Part shown: positions 43,346 to 53,413 of the stretch, in pieces | Layout: each line of letters begins with the position of its first letter | Numbering within the stretch: position 1 is the first letter of the stretch | Source: Deltaproteobacteria bacterium | GTDB taxonomy: Bacteria > Desulfobacterota > Desulfobacteria > Desulfobacterales > G020354645 | Length of the DNA stretch: 64,000 bases | Assembly (NCBI GenBank): GCA_020354645.1 | Contig: CP070652.1 | Coordinates: 4,210,649-4,274,648, forward strand | Direction: 5' to 3' | Program-made: the position numbers and the translations under genes | Notes under the pieces: generated by a model | Databases searched by the model: none | Told to the model about the DNA's origin: nothing | What the model saw: the letters and a program-made list of their open reading frames with translations, nothing else

Positions 43346-45910
43346 TTAAGCGTTTTTTCGCAACCAGCGTATGCTGTTGGATTTGCACTCAGCGCAAGTG
43401 CGTTCGGTCTCAACATTGAAAATACCGGCCCAGCTGTGACCGCATCTAAGGCACACAAAATCAGCTTCTTGATTCTCATTGATGTCTTTATCGGTGCGGG
43501 GTCTGGGGACCCGGGCCTTGGCTAACAGGGTACGGGTTTGCTCCAGCTCTTCACGTGTGACTGTTTTGCGCTTATTGTCTGTCTCCTTCATAATGGCCTG
43601 CCAGCGGAGACCTTCTGCAGCGGAGCACCATTCGAGAAGCAGCCGCTGCGGACGAATCCCGGACTTCTCCAAACCGTCCCAAAGCCCTTCGACTCGCCGA
43701 ACGGTGTTGCGGTTGGCGTCAATATAATGACAATCAGCATAGTGGCATCCGGAAACCAGTACAACCGGTGCGCCTTTTTGGAAGGCGTACCACACAAACT
43801 CAGGGTTGACACGTGCAGAGCACATGGTGCGAATGATGCGGGCACTGGGCGGATATTCCATACGGCTGACACCGGCCGTATCGGCACCGGCATACGAGCA
43901 CCAATTACAGGCAAACGTCACAACCTTTTCATGCGGATCTTTTTCTAGAATGGCGTCTATCTGAGCGTAAATCGCTTGATCCGAGAAGTGTCTCATTCCA
44001 ATAGCGCCATATTTGCACTCGGCAGCGCAACAGCCGCAACCGGAACATGCGGCACTGATTACTTTAGGGGCCTGTTTCTTTTGCCAGGTTATTGCGCCAA
44101 ATGGACATGCCCTTGCACACAGCCCGCATTTGGAGCATTGTTCGTCAAAGACCACTGCAGTTATGGCTTCAACCGAGAACTCTCCTTTGTTCAGCAGAAT
44201 GGATGCACGAGAACTTGCAGCGCTGGCCTGAGTTACGCTTTGCCGCACATCTTTAGGGCTTTCAACTGCTCCTGCAATAAAGACACCTTTGGTCGGTGTA
44301 TCAACCGGACGCAACTTCGCATGGGCCTCCTTCAGAAAACCGTCGGGTGACTTTGAAAGACTTACCATCTGCCGGATCGATTCGGTTGCTATGGCCGATG
44401 TGGCACCAACAGCCAAAACCAGCATGTCAAACTCATAGTTTTCAATGCGTTTATCGGTGGTGTTCTCAACCGTTACCAACAAATTACCGCTCGAGGCGTC
44501 CTCGCGCACCTCACCCGGCAGGCCTCTGACGTAACGGACGCCGCGACTTCTGGTCCGCATTAACAGTTCTTCAAACCCTTTTCCGTAGGCTCGCAAGTCA
44601 ATGTAAAAGACCATAATGTCAGAGTCCGGATAATTATCCATCAAATACTGCGCATCCTTGATGGTATTCATGCAGCAAATATTGGAGCAATAGGGGTTGC
44701 CCCGCTGTGGATCCTGAGTTCGCGAACCGACGCATTGAACAAAGCCGATGCGTCGGGGTCGCTTTAAATCGCTGGGTCTTGCCAGATGTCCCTCCAGAGG
44801 ACCACCGGTTGAGATCAATCGTTCAAACTCCAAACTGGTGACTACGTTGGTAAAGCGAGTGTAACCATATTCATCCAGAGCGCTGGGGTCGTATACATCC
44901 ATTCCGGTTGCAACAATGATTGCTCCCACATCTACCTCAATATGTTCGTCTTTCATGTCAAAGTTGATGCACTGTTTCTCGCAGGCTTCCAGGCATTTTC
45001 CGCAGGCGATTGGATTCAGCCCCAGACAATCCTCGGCCGAAACAACATAAGCAGATGGCACGGCTTGGGGAAACGGGATGTAAATTGCCCGGCGACTGCT
45101 CAAGCCCATCTGATATTCATCGGGTAATACCACCGGACAGACACTGACACAATCACCGCAAGCGGTGCACTCTGCTTCATTGACATAACGCGCTTTTTTA
45201 CGAATACGGGCTTTGAAATTACCAACATAGCCCGAGACATCCTCAAGTTCCGCATTGGTCAGAAGTTCTATTTTGGGATGCCGACCGACATCCATCATTT
45301 TGGGGCCAAGGATTCAGATGCTGCACTCTATGTCGGGATAAACTTTGTCGAGCTGAGCCATGATGCCGCCAATGGACGGCTTTTGCTCCACCAAGTAAAC
45401 TTGGTGCCCGGCATCGGCTAGATCAAGGGCGGCTTGCATACCGGCTACACCGCCACCGATGACCAGTGCTGCATCTGTCACTGTTATCTGCTCCTCATCC
45501 TGCGGATAAAGCCATCGCGCCCTCGACACCGCCACTTTAAGAATGTCTTTTGCTTTCCAGGTAGCGGCCTCCCGATCCGGAGTCACCCATGAGCAGTGCT
45601 CACGGAGGTTGGCCATCTCCAGCAGATAGGGGTTGAGTCCGGCACCCTGAATACACTGGCGAAAAATCGGTTCGTAAGACGCGGGGGAACAAGAGGCCAC
45701 CACAATCCGGTTCAACTTCTTTTCAAATATCGTTCGCTGGATTTCCTGCTGACCGGGATCGGAACAGGTGTATTTATTTTTCACCGACACGACCACATCG
45801 GGTAAAGTCTCGGCGAACTCCCGCACTGTCTCGGTATTCACAAAGCCGGCGATGTTCGATCCGCAATCGCACACAAATACCCCGATACGCAAATCTTCTT
45901 TGGTCAACAT
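43346..45910 (-). CDS. hdrA: Selenocysteine-containing HdrA with C-terminal MvhD domain
   Basis: The start is ATG 45910 (AAAAAGGAGGTAA). After 198 codons there is one TGA (45314-45316), then the frame continues to the TAA at 43346. Read through, the product has 854 residues and reads PDIECSI-U-ILGPKMMDVGRHPKIELLT, in a position where other HdrA proteins have CSICILAPKM. A SECIS-like hairpin follows (45276-45293). The N-terminal part has CDCGSN and Cys-rich CCG-type residues; FAD site VIGGGVAGMQAALDLADAG; then CTACGDCVSVCPV, more 4Fe-4S motifs, and an MvhD-type end (ACNWCSYAGADTAG, MCSARV, GCHYADCHY). A zinc-ribbon-like Cys quartet closes it. HdrA/MvhD takes electrons from ferredoxin or hydrogenase and bifurcates them through FAD. 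Confidence 0.88.
45276..45316 (-). promoter_or_regulatory. In-frame UGA plus SECIS-like hairpin in hdrA
   Basis: On the coding strand, TGA (45316-45314) is followed after 20 nt by a stem GGATGTC/GGCATCC of seven pairs (one U-G) with loop GGTC. A GGU-type apical loop at about 27 nt after the UGA fits bacterial SECIS elements, as in formate dehydrogenase mRNA. The amino acid replaced is a conserved Cys. Confidence 0.8.
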
Positions 45911-45943
45911 TTACCTCCTTTTTCAAGGTCAAATATTTTAACT

Positions 45944-46139
45944 AATTACTTGAGGGGTCGGGGTGTTTTTTGATCCATTGTCTTAAGTGTTTTGTTTTTC
46001 TGCAGTTGGGCAGCGGGGGAGACCGCAGCCACCGCAGGTGGAATGCGGAGGGGGCAAGTATCCCCCGCTGCCAAATTGCTCAGAAAAACAAAGACTGGAG
46101 GCACAGGGTCAAAAAAACTCCCCGACCCCTCAATTACTT
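45944..46139. mobile_element. MITE with terminal inverted repeats and 8-bp target duplication
   Basis: Element 45952-46131 (180 bp). Terminal inverted repeats are GAGGGGTCGGGGTGTTTTTT at left and its near-complement AAAAAAACTCCCCGACCCCTC at right (one difference and one extra base). It is flanked by AATTACTT on both sides (45944-45951 and 46132-46139), a target-site duplication. The interior is non-coding and shares segments with the decayed copy at 25474-25640. It lies between the response regulator and hdrA genes. Confidence 0.85.
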
Positions 46140-46194
46140 ATATTCGGTCAAAAGCAAAGGGTTTGGCTCCGTGACCTTCAGGTGGTGTCCGCAC

Positions 46195-46674
46195 TTACCG
46201 GTCAGAATTCGTTTTGTCATGCTGCCACATTTCAAAATGCTGACCGCGTATATACTCTTTGTCCTTCCAGGCTTGTCTATCACGGACAGCTTGTTCCACC
46301 GCCTCCTGGAAAGCCTTTCGGAATTCTTCCGAGTCGAACTGAGCCTTACTAAAAAAATCAAAGGCTCGAAAATTCCGAAAAGCCCTCCGTTGGGTTTCCA
46401 TTGTTCCGTAACCGGTGACCATGATGACCCGCGTAAACGATAAACGTTTTCGAATTTCGGCTAACAACCGCATGCCATCTTCATTGGTTTCGTCGGTCTC
46501 AACCAAACGGATATCCAGGATCACCAGATCCAGGTCCTTGTTTTGATCGATGTAGGCCAAGGTCTCCTCGAGGTTGGCGACCGTTTCGACAAAATGGCCT
46601 TCGCGTTCCAGCATGCCGCTCAGCAACTCGCGCCAATCGGCATAGTCATCCACAACCAGGACTTTGCCTCGCAT
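46195..46674 (-). CDS. Single-domain response regulator
   Basis: 159 residues. Receiver domain with the acid pair VVDDY (Asp9/Asp10), phospho-acceptor Asp54 in VILDIRL, and the later Thr/Lys region IMVTGYG...FFSKAQ. A helical tail of about 40 residues follows, but no DNA-binding or enzyme output domain. ATG 46674 has AAGGAGATAATA upstream. It lies 54 bp after the histidine kinase gene, so the two are a cognate pair. Signal output would be through protein contact. Confidence 0.9.
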   Translation of the reverse strand: MRGKVLVVDDYADWRELLSGMLEREGHFVETVANLEETLAYIDQNKDLDLVILDIRLVETDETNEDGMRLLAEIRKRLSFTRVIMVTGYGTMETQRRAFRNFRAFDFFSKAQFDSEEFRKAFQEAVEQAVRDRQAWKDKEYIRGQHFEMWQHDKTNSDR

Positions 46675-46728
46675 TATTATCTCCTTGTCATTTTTTGGTG
46701 TATTGTCTTCTCTGTTTTGCCGGTGTAT

Positions 46729-48375
46729 TTAATCTGCTAATGGTTGCGTACCGGTATCAGCCGGCAGCCGCACAATGAAAGTGGTCCCTTTGCCCGGTTT
46801 ACTTTTGCAATCAATCAACCCTCCCTGACGTGCAATAAACGTTCGCAACCACCATAACCCGAAACCCAGCCCATCGTCACTTTGCTGGAACATGTCCCAC
46901 AGGTGAACCATCTGTGTCGGTGGAATTCCTCTGCCGGTGTCATTGATTTCAACCACCACCCATAATCCCGCATCATCCGTTTCCAAACGTGTACGGATCC
47001 TCAGCTTTCGCAGCGGTTGGCGCTCCATTGCTTTACATGCATTGGTAATTAACTCAAGGTAAACATCCAAGAGCAGTAAACTGCAATTCACCGGTGGCAG
47101 AGCCCGATCAAATTCACGCAACAATTCTATATTGTTTGGCAATTCGGCTAAATCCAAGGCTTCTTTCAACAGCTGATTAATGTCTAGTCGTGCTGAAGGT
47201 CCCGATTCTTTAAAGGGTCGGAATAGTGCATCGCTTAATTTGAGAATAAATTTAGCATTCCTTTCGATTCGCTTCAGGTTGGCATCAATCCACCGTCTTT
47301 CCGATGCTGGTATTGTAAGATCAGTCAGGGCTCGCTGAATCTCACCGGCACTGACAGGCACAATTCCCATCAGATTATTGATACGATGGGCCAGGGCAGT
47401 AGCCGCCTGACCCATCATGGCCCACTTTTCGGCCGCCAGACGTTTTTCCTGTTCATCCACAAGTTTTTTGTGTTGGGTAGCGTTCTGAATGGCGATGACC
47501 GCCTCCTGGGCGAGTGCTTCCAGAAGTTCAACATCTTGTTGTTCAAAAGCGGCCAAACGGGAGCTTTCCAGCAGTAACACACCTAAAAAAGCATCGGGTT
47601 TGGATGGTCCTTCACGACGATATTGCAGCGGTACGGCCACGCTTGAACGCATATCTTCAAACAACACCACATACTGCGAGTCCTTGCGAACATCCGGACA
47701 CAGATAAGATCGCCGGTTTTCAGCCACCCAACGTACAATGCCTTCTCCCACCCGGGGAGTATAGGCTAGTTTTTCGGGTGTCCAGCCGCCACCGTAATGG
47801 GCTTTGAGCACCAATTTTCCGGATTCCGGTTCCAGTTGCCTCAGAGAACCATGCTCCGCACCCACCAGTTCTGCTCCGTTTTCAAGGATCAGGTTTAATA
47901 TTCGATCCAATTGCAGGCTGGAGGTAAGGGCAACATCAATAGCATGCAGAGCACGGAATTGGGTCGTCATGTTCGCCAAACGTTCGTTTTGTTGGGCTAC
48001 CGAGGCAGTCATATCAGCCAGCGATTGTAAAAGTTTTACATCTCGATCCCGAAATGTCCGTTCTGCATCAGCATTGAAGACAATGAGTATTCCCCGTACC
48101 GCATCTTGCCAAATTAATGGGGCTGCCAGCAGTAAAGACTGATCGGAAGTTGTTTCGATGACAGCTTGCCTGGAATTAATAACACGGTTGGGCAAGCCTT
48201 CGTCCCACGGTGTTTTGGGAAGGTTATGAGTGGCCAGGAGCGTTATGCGGTTACGGTCCGGTTCGCATAAGTAGAAACCACTTCCATCAGCACGGCATTG
48301 ATAGGTTGCTTGCCGAACAATACTTTGGAGGAAATCCGGATCCAGAATATCAGTTGGGATAAGATTGGCTCTCAC
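46729..48375 (-). CDS. GAF-domain sensor histidine kinase
   Basis: 548 residues with no TM helix, so cytoplasmic. Two GAF-like sensor segments are visible (about 10-130: RQATYQCRADGSGFYLC, and about 145-320: ILNLILENGAELVGAEHGSL...VAVPLQYRREG). The phospho-acceptor His is in TALAHRINNLMGIV, and the ATPase part has ELITNACKAM (N box), INDTGRGIPP (G1) and GLGFGLWW (G2). It probably senses a small ligand or redox state. It sits inside the Kor-Hdr gene run and pairs with the single-domain response regulator just downstream. Confidence 0.9.
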   Translation of the reverse strand: MRANLIPTDILDPDFLQSIVRQATYQCRADGSGFYLCEPDRNRITLLATHNLPKTPWDEGLPNRVINSRQAVIETTSDQSLLLAAPLIWQDAVRGILIVFNADAERTFRDRDVKLLQSLADMTASVAQQNERLANMTTQFRALHAIDVALTSSLQLDRILNLILENGAELVGAEHGSLRQLEPESGKLVLKAHYGGGWTPEKLAYTPRVGEGIVRWVAENRRSYLCPDVRKDSQYVVLFEDMRSSVAVPLQYRREGPSKPDAFLGVLLLESSRLAAFEQQDVELLEALAQEAVIAIQNATQHKKLVDEQEKRLAAEKWAMMGQAATALAHRINNLMGIVPVSAGEIQRALTDLTIPASERRWIDANLKRIERNAKFILKLSDALFRPFKESGPSARLDINQLLKEALDLAELPNNIELLREFDRALPPVNCSLLLLDVYLELITNACKAMERQPLRKLRIRTRLETDDAGLWVVVEINDTGRGIPPTQMVHLWDMFQQSDDGLGFGLWWLRTFIARQGGLIDCKSKPGKGTTFIVRLPADTGTQPLAD

Positions 48376-48509
48376 TTTTTTGTCCTTTTCGAACCGCTTC
48401 GGTGTGTGCCCAGAACCAGAAATTACGAGTACGGAGAATTCGATGGCAGTTCTTGAACTGGTTTCAAAAATTTGTGCATGTTTGGTTTATTACATTTATT
48501 CACTGAACA

Positions 48510-49661
48510 CTATGCCAGCCGGTCCGCCAGCAAAGTGGTCAAGTCCCGGATTCGAATGTCTACCGCGTCACTGGATTGTGAACCCTGCTGGGTACATCTG
48601 AAGTGGATCTGGCATTTCACACAAGTGGTAACAAGTAAATCAGCACCGGTGGCTCTGGCTTCCGTCAATCGTTCCACCTGAATGTTTTTGCTCGCCCTTC
48701 CGCAGGCGGTCCAGCCGCTTGTACCACAGCACAGGCTCGCGCGGTGTGTCCGTTCCATCTCAGTCAATTCAAATCCCAAAGCCTTTATTAACTCCCGCGG
48801 CTCATCGTAAATGCCGAGATGCCTGCTCAAACGGCATGCATCTTGATAGGTTGCCCGATCTTTGGAATTTTCTTCCCGTGGGGTGAACCCAAAGTCCGCA
48901 ATGTTCCGGCTCACGAATTGGGTTAGATGTAAAATTTCCAGGCCGTGATCCCCCAACAGCTTCGGGTAGTCCAGTTTGAGGGTACGGGCACATTCAGGGC
49001 AGGTGGTCACAATTTGCCGGGCGCCCGATTGGTTAATTCGCTCCAAATTTAACCCGGCCAGGCTTTGGAACGTTTCCAGGTCGCCCTCCCAGATCTGGTC
49101 GTGACCGCAACAGCGTTCATCGGTCAACACTTGGGGCTCGATTCCCATATGGTTCATAATTTTGATCGCCGCCCGCGCTATTTCAATCCCCTCAATGTCC
49201 ATATTTTTGAAGAGGGTGTCGTAATACGGCAGACATCCCACAAAATACAGAATATCCGAATCCTTTGATATTTTTAAATCATTATCAAGCCAATCGAGTC
49301 GGTTGGGTTCAAGATCAGGGTTGGTCATCATCTGTCCCCAGGTTCGGATAACATCCCCGTGGGAACAATCCCCCAAATGACCCGCTTGCCTGGCCAGGGC
49401 TCGAGAATCCCTGATAAAACCCGAGAAGTGAACATTCGACGGGCATAGTTGGCTGCACCGGTTGCAGGTCAGGCAGGACCAGAACAGTGGATCTTTAAAA
49501 ACATTGTCTTCATCTCCGTTGATGGCTTTTTCCACAAGCAGTCGGGGACTGCAGTACTCACGTGTATCCCAGCGGGTAATCGGGCAGATGGCACTGCATT
49601 TGCCGCAGGCCAGACAATACCAGGCCCGGTTGCGACTGACGATATCTCGCATGCGGTTCAT
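48510..49661 (-). CDS. HdrD-like iron-sulfur CCG-domain protein
   Basis: 383 residues from ATG 49661, which overlaps the stop of the upstream gene as ATGA. Two 4Fe-4S motifs come first (CLACGKCSAICP and CLTCNRCSQLCP), then two CCG domains: GCLPYYD...CCGHDQIWEG...TCPECARTL and ACRLSRHLG...LCCGTSGW...TCVKCQIHF. This is the HdrC-HdrB arrangement fused as in HdrD, the catalytic unit that reduces disulfides or passes electrons to other carriers. It should work with the large flavoprotein encoded just upstream. The disulfide substrate in sulfate reducers is not known. Confidence 0.9.
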   Translation of the reverse strand: MNRMRDIVSRNRAWYCLACGKCSAICPITRWDTREYCSPRLLVEKAINGDEDNVFKDPLFWSCLTCNRCSQLCPSNVHFSGFIRDSRALARQAGHLGDCSHGDVIRTWGQMMTNPDLEPNRLDWLDNDLKISKDSDILYFVGCLPYYDTLFKNMDIEGIEIARAAIKIMNHMGIEPQVLTDERCCGHDQIWEGDLETFQSLAGLNLERINQSGARQIVTTCPECARTLKLDYPKLLGDHGLEILHLTQFVSRNIADFGFTPREENSKDRATYQDACRLSRHLGIYDEPRELIKALGFELTEMERTHRASLCCGTSGWTACGRASKNIQVERLTEARATGADLLVTTCVKCQIHFRCTQQGSQSSDAVDIRIRDLTTLLADRLA

Positions 49662-52600
49662 CGGGATACTCGGCCACCTTTCAGTTCGGCCACATATTTC
49701 CGGATCTTCTCGGTTAAAGTCTTTCCGTCGTTGACGGCCAAACGATCCATTATAAGTTGTTTCCGCGCGTATCCCAACTTCTGCATCAGACTGCTGGCGA
49801 TGGCAAAAGTTTCTTCCGCGCGTTGGTCCCCGAAATCGTAACGGCATTCATCCTGCGGACAGCCAAGCATAATCACACCGGCTGCGCCCTTCTCAAGCGC
49901 TTTAAGGATTAGCCCCGGACCGAGCCGGCCCAAACACATCACCTTAAAAGGATAAACCAACGGGGAATAACATCGGTGCTCCTGCCCAGCTGTTTCCAAT
50001 CCGCTGTATGCACTCCAGTTGCATGTAAAAACCAAAACTTTATTCTTATGAAAGCGGCGGCCTCCGTTAGACAGTACAGCCTGTATCATCCTTTCCAATT
50101 GCGCATCAGTGGAATATCCTGCGGTGATTGCCCCGGAGGGACAATGAGCAGCACACGTTCCACACCCCATGCAGATAAATGGATCAATCGCGGAGGTTAG
50201 GTTTGGCTCTTGGCCAATTAATTGGGGTGCCCCAAACTCGCAGATTTCGACACAGGTATTACATGCTCGGCAACGATGGGAATCCACCACCGCAACATTA
50301 GTCCCGGGAAATTCAGCACACCTGCCCAACCAGGCATTTACATGTGCTGCTGCCGCCCCACCGGCTACCGAACTTTCCTGGGTCGGATCACAATAAAATA
50401 CCCCCGGTCGGCGGGTTTCAAGCACTTCCGTTGCGGGAGGTAAGCTAAGTGGATGCTCGCCCCCTTCAAATGCGGTTTGCAGACGATCTGCCTCTAACGG
50501 GTCCCTTGGAATTAAAACCACCGACCCTGCCCTCTGGAGCATACCGTTTTTGGAGGCTACAAAACACCCTTGGGTTCGGGAAATCCGGGTTGGCAGACTT
50601 TTCATATGTCTTACGGTAATTCCGAGACGCATAAGTTTTTCCTGGCAAGGTTGCACACCTCTGCCGTTCCCCAGAATCAGAGCCGACCGTTCGGTGGGTC
50701 CCAGTTTCAGTTGTCTGACCGACACCATTTGCATTTTGGTCACAGCCGCAGCAACCAGGGCAGTAGCTTTGGCAGTCGCTGCCCGGGGGTTATCCGCATG
50801 TACCCAAGCACATTGCTCACGGATGTTGACAAATTCAAAAGCTGCTTTGTCAAGGGTAAAAGGATCGGACAACTGCGTAGCTTCTGCTTTAGTCCTAAAT
50901 ATCTCCAGGTTTTGTTTACACCGTATGCGCTGATAAGAGCAACTGTAACACACCTGATCCAATGAACAGCAAGCGCAGGCTGCCAGCATCACCCGGTTCA
51001 GGTCGTGCGTCAACGCGGCGTCTTTAATCTGCTTGCCTGCCTCGGGAACACAAGAAAAAGGCACTTCCTGGCAGGTGACGACACCCGCCCAATCGGCTGC
51101 CTGCCGGCATATCGCTTGGGTATCAACTACCTTTGCGATTTCGTCACCGCAGCGGCAGATAAAAACACCAATCCGCACGGAGCTCTGGGGAAACGTCTCA
51201 ATGGCAGGAAGCAGTGTGACATAAGCCGGACTCAAAAAGTTTGATAATGCATCTACCACCACCGCAGAGCCCCTTAATGGATCTTCCGGCGACACCCGGT
51301 AAATGCCACGGCCTTCGTTCAGAGATAATTGAGAAAATTGATCTGGGTCACTTGCGTAAATTATCGACCCGACCTGCAGTTCGGTGTACTTTTCAGATTG
51401 TCGATGGATAACAGCATCGGGTTTGCAAGCGCTGACACAGGCCAAACACTCACTGCAGGGACCGCAAGCCAGACAGCGCTGCGCTTCAGCCACTGCCTGT
51501 TCTTCAGAATATATCTGTTGCACCTCGGCAAAACTATTCAGGCGTTTGTTAATCGAGAGGACAGGTGCCGGGATTCGCGGTTTGGGTACCAGTTCCGCAT
51601 CCTGCATTTCTCTGTGTGCAACAGCGAGTCCGGAAACCTGGAACAGGTCTTCGTTAGGCGTTTTTCCTTTGAGATAGGCATCTATTGCTTCAGCAACCTG
51701 TTTTCCCATGCCGATGGCTTCTATGGCCGACATTTTGTCTCGGGTCACGGCATCGCCGACAGCAAAAACACCGGGACGACCGGTTGAAAAAGTCATTTCA
51801 TTCACCTTGATTCGCTGATCACGGGTCAAGTCAATGCCGCCAGTTTGACCCAATAGTTCTGCATCTGGAACCTGGCCGATGGCCAGAACGATTAGGTCTA
51901 ACGGAGTCTCGAATTCACTACCGGCGACGGGAATCGGCCTGCGACGGCCACTGTCATCCGGCTGGCCGAGTTGCATGCGGAGACATTCCAGACCGACGAC
52001 CCCTTTTTTCTGATCACCCAGGATACGCAAAGGTGCCGTTAAAAAATCGATCGGTATCCCTTCCTGTTCGGTTTCCACGACTTCTTCCGGCAAAGCCGGC
52101 ATTTCGCTGCGACTGCGTCGATAAACAATGCGTATGTTGTTAATCCCGAGACGCTTCAATGAGCGGGCGACATCCATGGCTGTATTACCGCCTCCTAAAA
52201 CCGCCACCCGAGTGCTAACTCCGTATCGTAGAATTTGCCGCAGGGCATCTTTATACCCGTTATCGCCAAATTGTTGCCAAAGGCTGATAGTTTTCAGCAC
52301 CTCGATGCCGAAGGCCACACCGGGCAGTTCCTCTCCCGGTATTCTCAGGGTTAAACTCTTGTGGGCCCCGATAGCAAGACAGACCGCATCAAAGCCCGCA
52401 TCAAAAAGATCTTCTAAAGTGTACTCACCGTCGGAACCGATAGGCGTATTCAGCTTGATCTCTACGCCTAACTCCTTGACACAGCTGTATTCACGGGCAA
52501 TGACATTCCGGGGCAGCCTGTAAGCAGGGATACCGACAGCCAACATTCCAGCCATAACCGGCAATTTTTCAAATACTGTCACGCGATAGCCTAAACGAGC

Positions 52601-53359
52601 CAAGCGGTCCGCCGCCGTCATTCCAGCCGGGCCGGAGCCCACGATGGCTATACGCTGGGCATCGGCAGCTGGTGGTGACAGCCGATGGCGTCCTTTCGGT
52701 GATTCTCTCGTATTTAGTAGTTCCCAATCGGCTACAAATCGTTTCAGTTGGCGGATGGATACCGGTTCATCCACTTCAGAACGACGGCAATTCAGCTCAC
52801 AAGGATGGGTGCAAATACGACCGCAGATACTGGGAAAAGGTATGGCCTCGCGGATCAAGTCCAGTGCTTCTTTAAACCGGCCTTGGGCAATTAGCGCCAC
52901 GTAACCCTGCACATGAATTCCACCGGGGCAGGCATTGGTGCAGGGAGGTGTGCCAATCTTGTCTATCGTGGCACATCTTGGTTGAGAGTCACTCGCGAGG
53001 TATATGGCTTTGTGAGAGGTCCCCGGAACCGTTACAGGGCACACCGCCATGCAGTCACCGCACCCTGTACAGCGGTTTAAGTCGACAAAGCGCGGATGCT
53101 GGCACAATTGAACTTCAAAGGAACCAGCGTTCTCCTTGATATGGGTCAGATTTGTGTTGGTCCATATGGTCACTTGTGGATGCTTTGCCAGCTCGAGCAT
53201 CCGGGCGTTAAGCAGGTGCTGAGGCAGTGCCGTCTGGCGACTGCTTTCTAGAAAAGGAAGGAACTCCACTAAATGGACTTCAGTACCCGAATTGGCGAGA
53301 TCCTGTGCAGCCTGTATGCCGGCCGGACTGCTGCCGATGATGAGAACGCCGTTCTTCAC
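49658..53359 (-). CDS. Giant HdrA/GltD/MvhD fusion flavoprotein, 1233 aa
   Basis: The start is GTG 53359 (GGAGGAAGACTTCC upstream). Order of parts: FAD-type Rossmann (VLIIGSSPAGIQAAQDLA, about 5-30); 4Fe-4S CTGCGDCMAVCP; a full GltD-like module (about 130-610) with Cys clusters, FAD motif AIVGSGPAGMTAADRLA, NAD(P) motif VAVLGGGNTAMDVARSL and AVGDAVTRDKMSAIEAIG; Cys-rich ACGPCSECLACVSAC; an HdrA-like Cys region (about 730-860, CRCGDEI...CACCSLDQVCYSC); two 4Fe-4S motifs (CRACNTCVEIC, CMGCGTCAAHC); and an MvhD-like end (FTCNWSAYSGLETAG, GCPQDECRY). In the MvhD part one usual Cys is Ser. It is probably an NAD(P)H- or ferredoxin-linked bifurcating scaffold that feeds the HdrD-like protein. Confidence 0.88.
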   Translation of the reverse strand: MKNGVLIIGSSPAGIQAAQDLANSGTEVHLVEFLPFLESSRQTALPQHLLNARMLELAKHPQVTIWTNTNLTHIKENAGSFEVQLCQHPRFVDLNRCTGCGDCMAVCPVTVPGTSHKAIYLASDSQPRCATIDKIGTPPCTNACPGGIHVQGYVALIAQGRFKEALDLIREAIPFPSICGRICTHPCELNCRRSEVDEPVSIRQLKRFVADWELLNTRESPKGRHRLSPPAADAQRIAIVGSGPAGMTAADRLARLGYRVTVFEKLPVMAGMLAVGIPAYRLPRNVIAREYSCVKELGVEIKLNTPIGSDGEYTLEDLFDAGFDAVCLAIGAHKSLTLRIPGEELPGVAFGIEVLKTISLWQQFGDNGYKDALRQILRYGVSTRVAVLGGGNTAMDVARSLKRLGINNIRIVYRRSRSEMPALPEEVVETEQEGIPIDFLTAPLRILGDQKKGVVGLECLRMQLGQPDDSGRRRPIPVAGSEFETPLDLIVLAIGQVPDAELLGQTGGIDLTRDQRIKVNEMTFSTGRPGVFAVGDAVTRDKMSAIEAIGMGKQVAEAIDAYLKGKTPNEDLFQVSGLAVAHREMQDAELVPKPRIPAPVLSINKRLNSFAEVQQIYSEEQAVAEAQRCLACGPCSECLACVSACKPDAVIHRQSEKYTELQVGSIIYASDPDQFSQLSLNEGRGIYRVSPEDPLRGSAVVVDALSNFLSPAYVTLLPAIETFPQSSVRIGVFICRCGDEIAKVVDTQAICRQAADWAGVVTCQEVPFSCVPEAGKQIKDAALTHDLNRVMLAACACCSLDQVCYSCSYQRIRCKQNLEIFRTKAEATQLSDPFTLDKAAFEFVNIREQCAWVHADNPRAATAKATALVAAAVTKMQMVSVRQLKLGPTERSALILGNGRGVQPCQEKLMRLGITVRHMKSLPTRISRTQGCFVASKNGMLQRAGSVVLIPRDPLEADRLQTAFEGGEHPLSLPPATEVLETRRPGVFYCDPTQESSVAGGAAAAHVNAWLGRCAEFPGTNVAVVDSHRCRACNTCVEICEFGAPQLIGQEPNLTSAIDPFICMGCGTCAAHCPSGAITAGYSTDAQLERMIQAVLSNGGRRFHKNKVLVFTCNWSAYSGLETAGQEHRCYSPLVYPFKVMCLGRLGPGLILKALEKGAAGVIMLGCPQDECRYDFGDQRAEETFAIASSLMQKLGYARKQLIMDRLAVNDGKTLTEKIRKYVAELKGGRVSR

Positions 53360-53413
53360 GGAAGTCTTCCTCCATAAGCAAAGCAGCAAATCGGTCCCAT
53401 CTCATACAAATCT

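Noticed and set aside
45314..45316. TGA read as a true stop, making hdrA a pseudogene
   Set aside because: The stop is in frame, replaces a conserved Cys and is followed by a SECIS-like hairpin; the rest of both halves is intact.
45970..46443. Plus-strand frame across the MITE and response regulator
   Set aside because: It is made of MITE interior plus antisense of the regulator and has no coding signature.
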